From Mesostigma viride (Eukaryota; Streptophyta; Mesostigmatophyceae; Mesostigmatales; Mesostigmataceae), in the NCBI GenBank assembly GCA_009746045.1, contig RPFO01000041.1:4656920-4716919 (forward strand): 60,000 bases of DNA, written 5' to 3'. The notes beneath the pieces are model-generated. The model saw nothing but the letters and a program-made list of their open reading frames with translations, did not search any database and had not been told where the DNA came from. The position numbers and the translations under genes were made by a program. Positions 1 through 9,180 of this stretch are shown piece after piece. The number at the start of each line of letters is the position of its first letter. The first letter of the stretch is position 1.

Positions 1-635
1 TACCCTCCCTGGGAAGTTAGGTGGGGGTTCACTTTTCCTTGGGGAAAAAAGATCGTCTTTTGGCCAAGTTTGACTGGCGGTATCATCCAAATGCTTCGAT
101 AAACCCGTGGTATTATTGCATATTCTGAAAGCCCTCGAAGTGTAGATACTCCTAGCATCTTGGTTGGGGGCATTTGGAGTTGTGGCCTGTGAGTTATGAT
201 TTTTCTCATTTTCAGGGGTCTGAAAGTGCCAAAAATGGTCCTCCCGACTAAGGGTTAATTAATTAATTTTGTTTATTTGTTTGTTGAGTCCAGTCCTCAG
301 CCCCCGGAGTTAATTAATTAATTTTCTTTTGTTTGTTTCCTGGTTTTCAGCCAGAACATTTTCCAGAAGCTAATTATTTATTTAAAACTACTAATGCGGA
401 CGGTGTACAGGTACAGTAATACTCTCACTGAACGTTCCAGAAGTGAGAGGCTCCACACGGCCAATTAGAGCAGCCCACAGTTTGTCTGTGGTTCCGCTTA
501 GTGCGGCCCACATTTCAGTCAGTCACAATCAGTTTCAGTCAGTGCACGAAATCTCAAGTACGATTCGGTGGGCCTGGATAGTCTTATACTTATAACTATG
601 TACGAAAAATACATATAGGCGCGGCGAATAGAGGT
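1..635. other. Unassigned AT-rich DNA, no gene seen
   Basis: I see no convincing coding sequence here. A 16-base AT stretch, TTAATTAATTAATTTT, occurs twice in direct orientation at 255-270 and 310-325, each followed by a T- and G-rich run. Such TTAA-rich tracts resemble the LINE 3' tails found elsewhere in the window, so this may be old retroelement debris, but nothing firmer can be said. Confidence 0.4.
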
Positions 636-831
636 TGACGCGGCGAACCTGTGCCCAGGCACATGACGCGTGAGGACGTGGTGCCCGTCAGACGACCGAC
701 GCGAAGCCCAAATTTACGCGTCAGTCGCCTGACGCGCGGCCTAAATTTACGCGTCATCCAGCCGGCTGACGCGCGGGGTAAAATTCCTGACGCGTAAGAG
801 CTGGCGCGTCAGCCCGCTGACGCATGCGTCA
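636..831. repeat. Cluster of TGACGC / GCGTCA motifs
   Basis: About nine copies of TGACGC or its complement GCGTCA lie in under 200 bases, in both orientations, at about 636, 664, 717, 730, 750, 767, 788, 805 and 818. The last is a perfect 14-base palindrome, TGACGCATGCGTCA, at 818-831. The core resembles an ATF/CREB-type half site, but the density may equally reflect a degenerate tandem repeat. The block ends exactly where the LINE ORF1 fragment on the minus strand begins. Confidence 0.5.
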
Positions 832-844
832 CGTTACTAAAAAC

Positions 845-1427
845 ACTGTGGGCGACCAGCTCGATCGGCACCAGTAAGGCCCATGCGACCAAGAATTTCT
901 CTCTCAAACGCACGTGCAAGCTTCTCGGAATTCTCACCTTCCTCCATGTCCAAGTGCCTGACGATGACGTTGAGGCTGCGCTTGGCGAGCTCGGCCTCCT
1001 CGCGGAGGTCAAGTGTCTGCTCGGCTGCTGGACGGCGGAGGTGGTGGAGGTGGTGTGTTGCTTAAGCATGTCCGCCCAGGTCGGGATGGGAGGAGCATCG
1101 CCAGCCAGGCCAGCCGGGGCGGGCTTGGCGGCAATGTCCTTCAACCGCCTGGGCGGTGAGGCCTGCGGTGTTTTGCAGGACCTCGATGGCGATTGCATTG
1201 TCCTTAAGGTGCTGGTCGATGTCGCGGAGCTGGGCGGTGATGGAGTCGGTGGAGGCAGAGGGGTGTGTGTGTGGAGGCGAGGAGGGTCACTGGCGGTGGC
1301 GGTGGGGATGGTGGGGAGCTCAGCAGCCAGCGTGCGACCCACAGCTGCCACATCTGCAGTTAGGGGCGTCACGGGCTGTGAGATGGCTTCTTGGAGGTGG
1401 AGGAGGAAGCTGGATTCGGTCAAGGGG
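845..1427 (-). pseudogene. LINE-like ORF1 fragment, C-terminal side, split by LTR element A
   Basis: This is the same sequence as the ORF1 fragment at 19109-19550: the two align over about 160 bases around the minus-strand motif MEEGENSEKL. The protein has a Pro/Ser/Thr-rich N-terminal part, a PTWADMLK motif, a coiled-coil-like charged segment (LREEAELAKRSL) and the start of an RNA-binding domain, as in L1-type ORF1 proteins. It is frameshifted after the PTWADMLK region and breaks off at about 845. LTR element A is inserted at 1427/1428; the upstream half of the frame continues at 7577 once the element and one copy of the 5-bp duplication are removed. It is dead. The intact CTTAAG at 1061-1066 is the empty site for the TTAA element described at 19555. 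Confidence 0.7.
1423..1427. repeat. Target site duplication AGGGG, left copy (element A)
   Basis: AGGGG directly precedes the left LTR and recurs at 7577-7581 directly after the right LTR. Five base pairs is the usual length for Ty1/copia integration. It confirms that 1428-7576 is one complete insertion. Confidence 0.85.
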
Positions 1428-1772
1428 AGTTAAAGCCCGACCGGCTCAGCTATGGCGGTCGGTCACGTTGAGCTTGGGATAAGGTGAACACAGAGAACTG
1501 CTGTCGGAGCTAGCCCACCACTGGTTTATGTCCTAGCCAGCAAACCCTATCCGGTTAGCCGTAACGGTGGGACAAGCTAGCTGTCCGTACCGACCCGGAT
1601 AAGGCCCCGGACTGGGGCCTAGGTGGCGCCGGCCCTAGGCGCCGCCCTTAGACCGGTCGACCGCATCGGACCGCCGGATTATAGCCGGCGGCTTAGCGGA
1701 CGCTAGCGGAAGGCGTGCGGACGGACATGGGGAACTTAGAGCCAGATCCTAGGGCTCTAGAGTTACTCAACT
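1428..1772 (-). repeat. 3' LTR of element A
   Basis: This 345-base repeat matches 7232-7576 with only a few differences, one being CTA versus TTT within the segment after TTTATGT. It begins AGTTAAAGC and ends CTCAACT on the plus strand, so the termini form a short inverted repeat AGTT/AACT in place of the usual TG/CA. GC-rich palindromes around GGCGCCGGCC could form hairpins. Confidence 0.9.
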
Positions 1773-2150
1773 CCGACATACTCTTTTGTTCTTTGATTAA
1801 TTATCAAAATAATTACATCAAATGCAGACCATACAAAACCCTCTAAGGTAGGGAACTCAAGGGGGCCTCAAGGCCGTCAAAATCACCACGGTATCGACCC
1901 GCGCCCTTGTGATCACACATGAATAGTGATGTAATAAGTATCGAGCAAAAAACAACTATGCCACCAGACAAAAGGTGACCCATTTATTAGGACCAGTGAC
2001 CCGCCGACGGGCCCAAGGCACCGTCCAACGTGGCTAGGGTATGGTCAGGACAAGCAAAAAAAACTACCACCATGATATTCGTGAATGCTAGCAACACAGG
2101 GTGAGTTATGGCTGTATTCATAAAGCGCCCGAGCCGTAACCCTGTGTGGC

Positions 2151-4466
2151 TCACGGGTGTTGCATCGTCATGCGCTTGCGCAACACTGCGTACTGCGGGG
2201 CAGCCTCCCGCGCCTCCTTGGTGAGTGCATCCGCGGGATTGAGTTCATCCGCGATGTGCTGGAGACGCGTGACGCAGGAGGCCGCCTCAGCGAGTACGAG
2301 GTAATCAACGTCCTGTGACCGCGCATAGGGATTGTCAAGGAAGGCCAAACAACTTTGTGAGTCAGTGTGCACCGTGCTAGTCCAGTGAAGAGTGAACCCA
2401 CACGAGCCAAATACCCAACCCAGCAAGTACCGCAGCCACATGCCATGTGAGATAGCTGAAACAATGCCCCGGCATTCAGCCGTGTTGGGGCTAGTGGCAA
2501 TGCGGCTGTGCAAGCGCGAGTACCAATCTAACAACATGCCAGGCTGGCCCTCATTGCTGATAAAGAACAGTGCCCCCATGCGGGCCCGCACTTGGCTGAC
2601 TGTGCGCGTCTCTAGATTAGCATCCGTCACTATCTCGAGGTGCACCGGCTGTGAGCAATCGAGCCCACGAAGCACAATGCCGGGCGTCATGGCCAGCTGC
2701 CGCCGAACATGAATGGACCCTAGTCCTTCCAGCACATCATCGGGCAGGCGAGCGAGCACTGCCAAATCAGGTGCCACCGTGTCCGCCAACCACCCGAGCT
2801 TGCCCTTAACCGAGGGCCCATGGGTTGCCAACAGCGGGGACGGGAGGTCGGCCAGCAGGTCAACCACATAGTTGCGGCTATCCTGCATGTGCATGACCCA
2901 TTCGCCAGAACGCGAATCCCGCTGCAACGTAGACTGCACGCCGCAAAACACGGGTTTACCCTCCTCATGATCCACCGCCCTGCCCAGGGGAAACTTAGCC
3001 GCCACTGCAGCAAGAAACTGGGTAGCAAAGGTGCGAGGTGCCACCAGCTTGAAGTCATCGCCATGCCACACGAAGAGGGCTGGCTCGCCAGGGACGCCGG
3101 TGGGGACCACAAAGAAGTTAGGATCCGCGCGATGGTACGTGGCCCCTAAGCTCTGCAAGACCTCCTCCGCGGAAATGCGGAAGATGATGGGAGAGCTCTG
3201 CAGCCCCTCCACCCCTGTCAACAGCTCGATATACTCGCTGCCAATGGTGCCATCCTGCCAGACCACCGGGACCTTCACCACGTAGCGGGTGCCTTGCCAT
3301 GTTTGCTGCGCGACCCCAGCGTCGCTGTGGAGGAATGCCCGCTGAAAGTCACCGCACCACATCCCGTAGTCCTTGCCCGCGTTCCGCTTGCCCAAGTAGA
3401 TGACCGTCAGTAGCCGATGCGAAACATGGTTGAGCCCAGGGGTATAAAGATCCTTGGCATCCAGCGGGGAGGACCCCTTCGTCTCCGTGACCACGGGCCT
3501 TACCCGGAACACCACCGAAGAGTTGGTCTCGTCCGGCTTGTAGGTGAGCACGAACTTCAACCGCAACCGCGTGGCCCCGGCTGGCACACTCTCCAATCCT
3601 CGGTAGACCTCGCGCTCTCGCCACTGCTCCTTGGCTCGAATGAACGCGTCGCGCCACAAAGCAAACTTGAGAGGATCTTGACAGTCCAGGACAAGTTGCT
3701 CCCACGTCACAGGGCTATCCGCCGCCAGTGAGTGTGAGTGGAGGCCGAAGCTGCGCGGGTGCCAATCCTGAGGCTGAATGATGGACTGGACGAGCGGCGG
3801 TGTGGAAAACGCCGCCATCGGTAAGCGCCGCACGACGCCGGGCTGCCCGACCACCACCCCCAATGGAGCGTGGTACTCGCGAAGCGGGATGCTGCCCACC
3901 CCCGCGACTGACAGCAAGTCAGCGGACACTGAGAACCCCGGGTATGATACGAAAGGTTCGCCCAGCAAGGCCACATCCTCGTAGCCATCCACGACGTGAA
4001 ACGGCGTGTCAATGCCCAACACCGGCAGCACCACCATCCCGGTAACTTGATATGCCGAAGTGCCTGCAAAGTCGGTCACCGATTTGTACGGCGACTCTAG
4101 CACTGGATACAGGGTGGCTGCCCGACGAGAGATAATAGACACGGATGCTTGCGTGTCCACAGCCACCAGCTGCCACGGTCTACACGTAGGAAACAAGGCT
4201 GACTTAACCGGCCTGACCCCCTGTGAGAGAGTTTTGACCTGAGCCACCCCTGATGCAGCTTTCGCTTTAAGCGCCTGAGCACGCCACAAGGCCGTGACCG
4301 TTGAAGCCAGGTCCCTAGGTGGGCGAGGCGCATGGGCAGGACCCTGACCCTCCGGCGAGGCCACGCTAGGCGGGCCTCCCACATTATCCGTGGCTAGCAC
4401 AGGAGGTGAGTCACTACGTGCACTAGGTCCCGTCAAACCCACCCCATCCTCATCCCACCCATCCAC
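2151..4466 (-). CDS. Pol of element A: protease-like, RT and RNase H
   Basis: A 771-residue open frame, nearly identical to the 772-residue frame of copy B (9181-11499) but lacking one Val beside the FCGVQ motif. It carries in order a retropepsin-like domain (AVDTQAS near residue 104 and ALLGEPF near 170), a Ty1/copia reverse transcriptase (GDFQRAF, GLQSSPIIF, HGDD) and a copia-type RNase H (TDAN, AECR, HTDSQ, NPADALTK). It overlaps the preceding integrase frame by 34 bases in another frame. The intact frame suggests the copy is young. The upstream frame of this copy is broken, so this protein would need an unusual route to be made. Confidence 0.8.
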   Translation of the reverse strand: MDGWDEDGVGLTGPSARSDSPPVLATDNVGGPPSVASPEGQGPAHAPRPPRDLASTVTALWRAQALKAKAASGVAQVKTLSQGVRPVKSALFPTCRPWQLVAVDTQASVSIISRRAATLYPVLESPYKSVTDFAGTSAYQVTGMVVLPVLGIDTPFHVVDGYEDVALLGEPFVSYPGFSVSADLLSVAGVGSIPLREYHAPLGVVVGQPGVVRRLPMAAFSTPPLVQSIIQPQDWHPRSFGLHSHSLAADSPVTWEQLVLDCQDPLKFALWRDAFIRAKEQWREREVYRGLESVPAGATRLRLKFVLTYKPDETNSSVVFRVRPVVTETKGSSPLDAKDLYTPGLNHVSHRLLTVIYLGKRNAGKDYGMWCGDFQRAFLHSDAGVAQQTWQGTRYVVKVPVVWQDGTIGSEYIELLTGVEGLQSSPIIFRISAEEVLQSLGATYHRADPNFFVVPTGVPGEPALFVWHGDDFKLVAPRTFATQFLAAVAAKFPLGRAVDHEEGKPVFCGVQSTLQRDSRSGEWVMHMQDSRNYVVDLLADLPSPLLATHGPSVKGKLGWLADTVAPDLAVLARLPDDVLEGLGSIHVRRQLAMTPGIVLRGLDCSQPVHLEIVTDANLETRTVSQVRARMGALFFISNEGQPGMLLDWYSRLHSRIATSPNTAECRGIVSAISHGMWLRYLLGWVFGSCGFTLHWTSTVHTDSQSCLAFLDNPYARSQDVDYLVLAEAASCVTRLQHIADELNPADALTKEAREAAPQYAVLRKRMTMQHP

Positions 4467-5185
4467 GGGGTCATATTGGGGCCCAGGGGAGGGGGGGGTG
4501 TAGCTGTGTCTGCCCCTGGGAGCGACCCGTGGGGTACCACCTCAGATGCTACGACAGGCGCATTATCCTTCACTACCCACCCCAGTGCCCTGTTGGCTGC
4601 CAGCTCACTCTCCATGCTATCCCCTTGCTTATAGCCTGCCACCGATGCCCATGGTACCCTATACACCCGATCATTCCACTCTATGTCTATGACCCGCAGC
4701 GGCCAGTCTAACTTTGTGATGGCCCCAGGCCCCTGCATGGTGCCCCGTTTGCCGCTGGGCGAGCTCTCCTTGTGGAACATGACCAACTGCCCGACCTCAA
4801 AAGCGCTAGACAAATCAGGCAGCGTGGCATCCTTGAGCCGCAGCTTGGCGGCGGTATCCTGTAGATGCTGCTGGTATGCCTCTACTACCTCGGGTGAGTA
4901 GGTGCCCGCTGACAGCCCCCGAGGCGTGACTAGCCCAAAGCCCTTGACATCAAGCACGTGCCTATGGTTGCACACATGCATGAGCTCCTTGCACCACGCC
5001 GTCTTGACCGCGTAGGATTTGCCATGTGGGTTATCCTGTCGCTTGGCTGCCACAGTCTTGACATAGCTTACAGTGCGATCTATCATGCCCATATTGCCGT
5101 GATCCTCACGCCCCACGATGACCACGGCCTCCATCCCCGGCAAACCTTGCACACAGCGGAACTGCTGGTCTAGCATGAGCTCCAC
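4433..5185 (-). CDS. Integrase core (C-terminal part) and integrase C-terminal domain, element A
   Basis: A 250-residue frame, identical in arrangement to 11466-12218 in copy B. It holds the second half of the integrase core (LDQQFRCVQG, then GREDHGNMGMIDRTV) and an SH3-like C-terminal domain around VGQLVMFHKESS and VYRVPWASV. It starts with a GTG that overlaps the TAG of the upstream frame, so it is very unlikely to be an independent protein. It is the continuation of integrase after a -1 shift. The residue aligned with the catalytic Glu of DDE integrases reads Asp (GMIDR). Confidence 0.7.
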   Translation of the reverse strand: MELMLDQQFRCVQGLPGMEAVVIVGREDHGNMGMIDRTVSYVKTVAAKRQDNPHGKSYAVKTAWCKELMHVCNHRHVLDVKGFGLVTPRGLSAGTYSPEVVEAYQQHLQDTAAKLRLKDATLPDLSSAFEVGQLVMFHKESSPSGKRGTMQGPGAITKLDWPLRVIDIEWNDRVYRVPWASVAGYKQGDSMESELAANRALGWVVKDNAPVVASEVVPHGSLPGADTATPPPPLGPNMTPWMGGMRMGWV

Positions 5186-7212
5186 TACGGGATGAAAGAA
5201 AGCCAGGCTGATCTTGATAGCCCTGTGCAGGTCAGCCTCAACATGTGGGGCAGCGGCTCAATGTAGGTGGCCTTGCTGAACCTATCCTTGACTATGAAAT
5301 AGGTGTCCCCCCCTTCCATGTGCATGACATCCCCCACAAGGTACCCTCGCTCCAAGGGTGGAGTCTTGGCATGCCGCCTACGCGACTTCTTCCTGATCTT
5401 GATGCAGGCAGGACACTGAGCACGCACATTCTTCAGCTCGTTGTATAAAGGTGCCCCCAACATGTGTGCCCCCTCTACCTCGGCTTGGGCCTCATGCCCG
5501 TATGCACGGTGCATCTGGTATGCTAACAGTTTCAGGGTGACAGCCTGAGGTGCAGTGGCATTGTCAGGATTCTCAACAGGTGGGGTGACTACTGGGGTAG
5601 TGACATTGGCTAACTGGGCAGCTTCAGAGGCTGCACGAAAGGCCGCCCGTGTGAGCACCTTGCCAATGTGAAGATCCACACTAGGGTGGTGTGTACCGAG
5701 AACATCTGCCCGCCCAGCATTCTCTTGCACTGTCACAACATTCCTCATAGGCCCAACCGCCCCAGTATCTAGCTGGGGTGCTGCAGTAGTGCTTGGTCGC
5801 TCGGCGTTGTACACACCCGACCTAGAAGACACCACATTGCTTAGGTCACGCATTGTAGACCCGTGCTCAGGAAGCACGTGATCCTGGCGCGACAGAGCCA
5901 GAGCAGCATCAACGGATTGCGTGAGCACATCACGGAAGAGACAGAGGATGCAGTCACGTTGCTTTTAGGAACGACGTCAGGCTCTACGACGGCCCGGTTC
6001 AGCGTGACGCATTGAGCAAAAGAAGGGGTATCGAGCGTGCTCTCACCTGACTTTCGTGCTGCCCGTCGCTCTGCCCACTCCTCGCGTGTGCCGTGGACGA
6101 CGATGCGCTTGGCCTTGCACGCCTCCACGCTGTGACCACGCAGAACGTCGTGGCACTTGCGGCAAAGGTTGTCCTCGAGCTCCAGGTCCGGGCGAACTCG
6201 GCAGTCATCCCGGACATGGCGACGTCCGAAGCAGCGCTCACAGCGTTGCTTGCGGTCAGTAGACGCCCCCTGCTGCCGCTTGGCCGGGGGATTATCACCC
6301 TGCTTGGCGTCGCCACCATGCCCGCGCTTGCGCCCTCGCTGGCCCCCGTTGTTGCCGTGGCCGACGACCTTTTTCAGGATGGCCGTAAGCTCCGACCGCG
6401 TAATGGAGCCTCTGCGCCTGAAGAAGAAGACGCGCCGGCATCCACCTTGCGCAGGGATGGCAGAGCAGCCGAGGCAGCCGGCTTGGACTGCGCACTCTTG
6501 AAGCATGAAATCAATACAGCATGCCCTCGTCGAAACTGACGGCACTCTTCTTTTTGAGTTCCGTCGCTATGGTCAGATGCACATCCGACGACAGGTCGCA
6601 TTTCTTGAGAAAGCGATTGCACAGGAAAATGGGCTTGAGAGTATCTAGCAGCTTGTGCTTGTGCACGAAGACCTGGAAATCACGTGCAGCCCCGGGCAAA
6701 TTTGCCTTATTAACTGCATAGCCCTCGAAGTCGTTGAAGGCTTGCTCGTCGGCCTCTTCCTTAGACCGCGACAAGTGGGCATCTAGACCGTTGTAAAAAA
6801 CTTCCCAGGTTTGTTTGTTGTCGTCCGCAATGCGAACTAGATTGGCAATGTTTGGGTGCTTTGTTGTACTGCAGAATACTGCACGGAACTTGCCAATCAG
6901 CTCCGAATCTTTGTCTGCGCGTCCATCGCGCAGACGCTTGAGAGCAGCTAGAAAATCTGCTGCGTCGTCCGCCGTATAGTCGGCCGGTAGATCAGCGGGC
7001 ACCTCCGTTTGCTTGAGAGGGCCGCGATTTAGTGCATCGTCAGCAGCCAGCATGAGATGCTTGAACTGCTTGGCCAGTTCCGGTTGCGCCACGAGGGTTT
7101 GCATCAACCTCGTGGCCTCGTCCGCACTAAAGCGTGGCAGGACGGACCCTGCGGCCTCGCCACTTGGCGTATCTGTGTGTTCGCCCGTGCGGCTCCGTGT
7201 ACCGGAAGCCAT
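5185..7212 (-). pseudogene. Gag and N-terminal integrase of element A, frameshifted
   Basis: The region matches the intact 676-residue frame of copy B, but it is split into three pieces: 6511-7212 (Gag N-terminal domain), about 5938-6545 (zinc knuckles CERCFGRRHVRDDC and CRKCHDVLRGHSVEAC) and 5185-5928 (integrase HHCC finger and start of the core). Comparison with copy B shows one-base deletions at about 6511, 6405 and 5937. Two of the three lie in or beside short homopolymers, so sequencing error cannot be excluded. Confidence 0.8.
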
Positions 7213-7231
7213 CGGGATTTTTATGAATACA

Positions 7232-7576
7232 AGTTAAAGCCCGACCGGCTCAGCTATGGCGGTCGGTCACGTTGAGCTTGGGATAAGGTGAACACAGAGA
7301 ACTGCTGTCGGAGCTAGCCCACCACTGGTTTATGTCTTTGCCAGCAAACCCTATCCGGTTAGCCGTAACGGTGGGACAAGCTAGCTGTCCGTACCGACCC
7401 GGATAAGGCCCCGGACTGGGGCCTAGGTGGCGCCGGCCCTAGGCGCCGCCCTTAGACCGGTCGACCGCATCGGACCGCCGGATTATAGCCGGCGGCTTAG
7501 CGGACGCTAGCGGAAGGCGTGCGGACGGACATGGGGAACTTAGAGCCAGATCCTAGGGCTCTAGAGTTACTCAACT
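7232..7576 (-). repeat. 5' LTR of element A
   Basis: Direct repeat of 1428-1772. In element orientation the gag ATG (7210-7212) lies only about 20 bases inside this LTR, leaving a very short untranslated leader. I do not recognise a tRNA-derived primer-binding site in that gap (no TGG start next to the LTR). Confidence 0.9.
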
Positions 7577-7581
7577 AGGGG
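7577..7581. repeat. Target site duplication AGGGG, right copy (element A)
   Basis: Matches 1423-1427 and directly follows the AACT terminus of the right LTR. Confidence 0.85.
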
Positions 7582-8163
7582 GAGGGGGCCCAGAGGTCCG
7601 CGGCAGAGCGCTGAAGGATGGAAAAGAGGGCGGCGAGCTGAAGGCGCGGGCGGGACCAGTTGGTCAGGTAGTCAGGTCCGCGGACGTGAGAAACCCGGCC
7701 GTCAGGTCCATTGCGGAGGCGGCGCTTTGAAGGCGCCGGCACAGGTCCAGAAGGGAGGCGTACGACCCATAAAACACGAGCTCCAGTATCCTGATGGGTG
7801 GCATGTCGAAATAGCTGGGTCTGGCGTCGTCAAAGGTAAAAAATAACCCGTCAACGTCAAAGTCGTGCTCAGACCAGCTAGGTTCGGTTGGGCGGCTGCG
7901 TTTGGGCTCAGGCGAGGCTGAAGGTGAGGCATGAAGCCTGGGACTCAGGGTGCGGGGCGACCACCAGTGCGCGACTAGTGTCACCGCTGCCTGCCGGACT
8001 TGAGTGAGGGCGAAGCTGCAGCCGGAGCTGCAGACGTATTTTCATGGCCTAGCGCAGCTGCCAGGCTGCGTTGCGTCGAGGAGCGTTTGCTCGTCATATA
8101 TTGCGTGAGAAGCCATGCCCTAGCGCTTGTATAGCTATATATATCTTCCACCCCATATGACAT
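7577..8163 (-). pseudogene. LINE-like ORF1 fragment, N-terminal side
   Basis: This is the upstream half of the ORF1 interrupted by element A. With the element and one AGGGG removed, the minus-strand frame here (ending ADLWAPSP) runs straight into the frame at 1427 (TESSFLLHLQ). Two short frames, 7664-7984 and 7981-8163, suggest frameshifts or stops near 7664 and 7981. The N-terminal region is rich in Ser, Pro, Arg and Ala, with an acidic patch (SEHDFDVDGLFF). I cannot assign a domain to this part. Confidence 0.55.
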
Positions 8164-8410
8164 GCAGGCCTTCTAGGCCAGTTCCCCACGCCGCCCGTGT
8201 GTGCCTGATCGGGATGCATGACCCATCATGGTGGTGCAGGTGCACCTTGTGCACCAAGAGCAGGTGATAGTTTACATCCTACACCTGCAGGTTGTAGCCC
8301 AGACTGTATCTAAAACCCATAGAGTGCCCCTTTCTCAGGGCTATGTGTTACATATGCTACACACGGAGCTATTTTCTCCCCACGGAGCTCTGTTGAATTA
8401 TTTAATTAAT
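8164..8410. other. Unassigned spacer
   Basis: I see no supported gene here. It contains a locally repetitive stretch on the theme GTGCAGGTGCACC and leads into the CATC array. Confidence 0.35.
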
Positions 8411-8455
8411 GCATCCATCCATCCATCCATCCATCCATCCATCCATCCATCCATC
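8411..8455. repeat. (CATC)n microsatellite, left remnant
   Basis: About eleven CATC units directly before the left LTR of element B. The array resumes at 14613 on the other side, so element B landed inside one CATC array. The last CCATC (8451-8455) is the target duplication. Confidence 0.9.
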
Positions 8456-8803
8456 AGTTAAAGCCCGACCGGCTCAGCTATGGCGGTCGGTCACGTTGAG
8501 CTTGGGATAAGGTGAACACAGAGAACTGCTGTCGGAGCTGGCCCACCACTGGTTTATGTCTTAGCCAGCAAACCCTATCCGGTTAGCCGTAACCGTGGGA
8601 CAAGCTAGCTGTCCGTACCGACCCGGATAAGGCCCCGGACTGGGGCCTAGGTGGCGCCGGCCCTAGGCGCCGCCCTTAGACCGGTCGACCGCATCGGACC
8701 GCCGGATTATAGCCGGCGGCTTAGCGGACGCTAGCGGAAGGCGTGCGGACGGACATGGGGAACTTAGAGCCAGATCCTAGTAGGGCTCTAGAGTTACTCA
8801 ACT
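8456..8803 (-). repeat. 3' LTR of element B
   Basis: Starts AGTTAAAGC and ends CTCAACT. It is 348 bases long because TAG is duplicated in CCTAGTAGGGCT. Next to it, on the element's inner side, the minus strand reads AAAGAACAAAAGAG, a purine-rich stretch that may act as the polypurine tract. Confidence 0.9.
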
Positions 8804-9180
8804 CCGACATACTCTTTTGTTCTTTGATTAATTATCAAAATAATTACATCAAATGCAGACCATACAAAACCCTCTAAGGTAGGGAACTCAAGGGGGCCTC
8901 AAGGCCGTCAAAATCACCACGGTATCGACCCGCGCCCTTGTGATCACACATGAATAGTGATGTAATAAGTATCGAGAAAAAAACCACTATGCCACCAGAC
9001 AAAAGGTGACCCATTTATTAGGACCAGTGACCCGCCGACGGGCCCAAGGCACCGTCCAACGTGGCTAGGGTATGGTCAGGACAAGCAAAAAAACTACCAC
9101 CAAGATACTCGTGAATGCTAGCAACACAGGGTGAGTTATGGCTGTATTCATAAAGCGCCCGAGCCGTAACCCTGTGTGGC

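Larger units (their letters stand above)
1428..7576 (-). mobile_element. LTR retrotransposon, Ty1/copia-like, family 1 copy A
   Basis: A complete 6149-bp element on the minus strand: 345-bp LTRs at 1428-1772 and 7232-7576, a 5-bp target duplication, and an internal region coding for Gag, integrase, a protease-like domain, reverse transcriptase and RNase H. The domain order is Gag-INT-PR-RT-RH, not the Gag-PR-INT-RT-RH of known Ty1/copia elements. Compared with copy B, three single-base deletions break the gag-integrase frame, at about 5937, 6405 and 6511, and a 3-base deletion near 2950 removes one valine from pol. The copy is therefore probably non-autonomous, although the LTRs differ at only a few positions, so insertion was recent. 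Confidence 0.9.
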
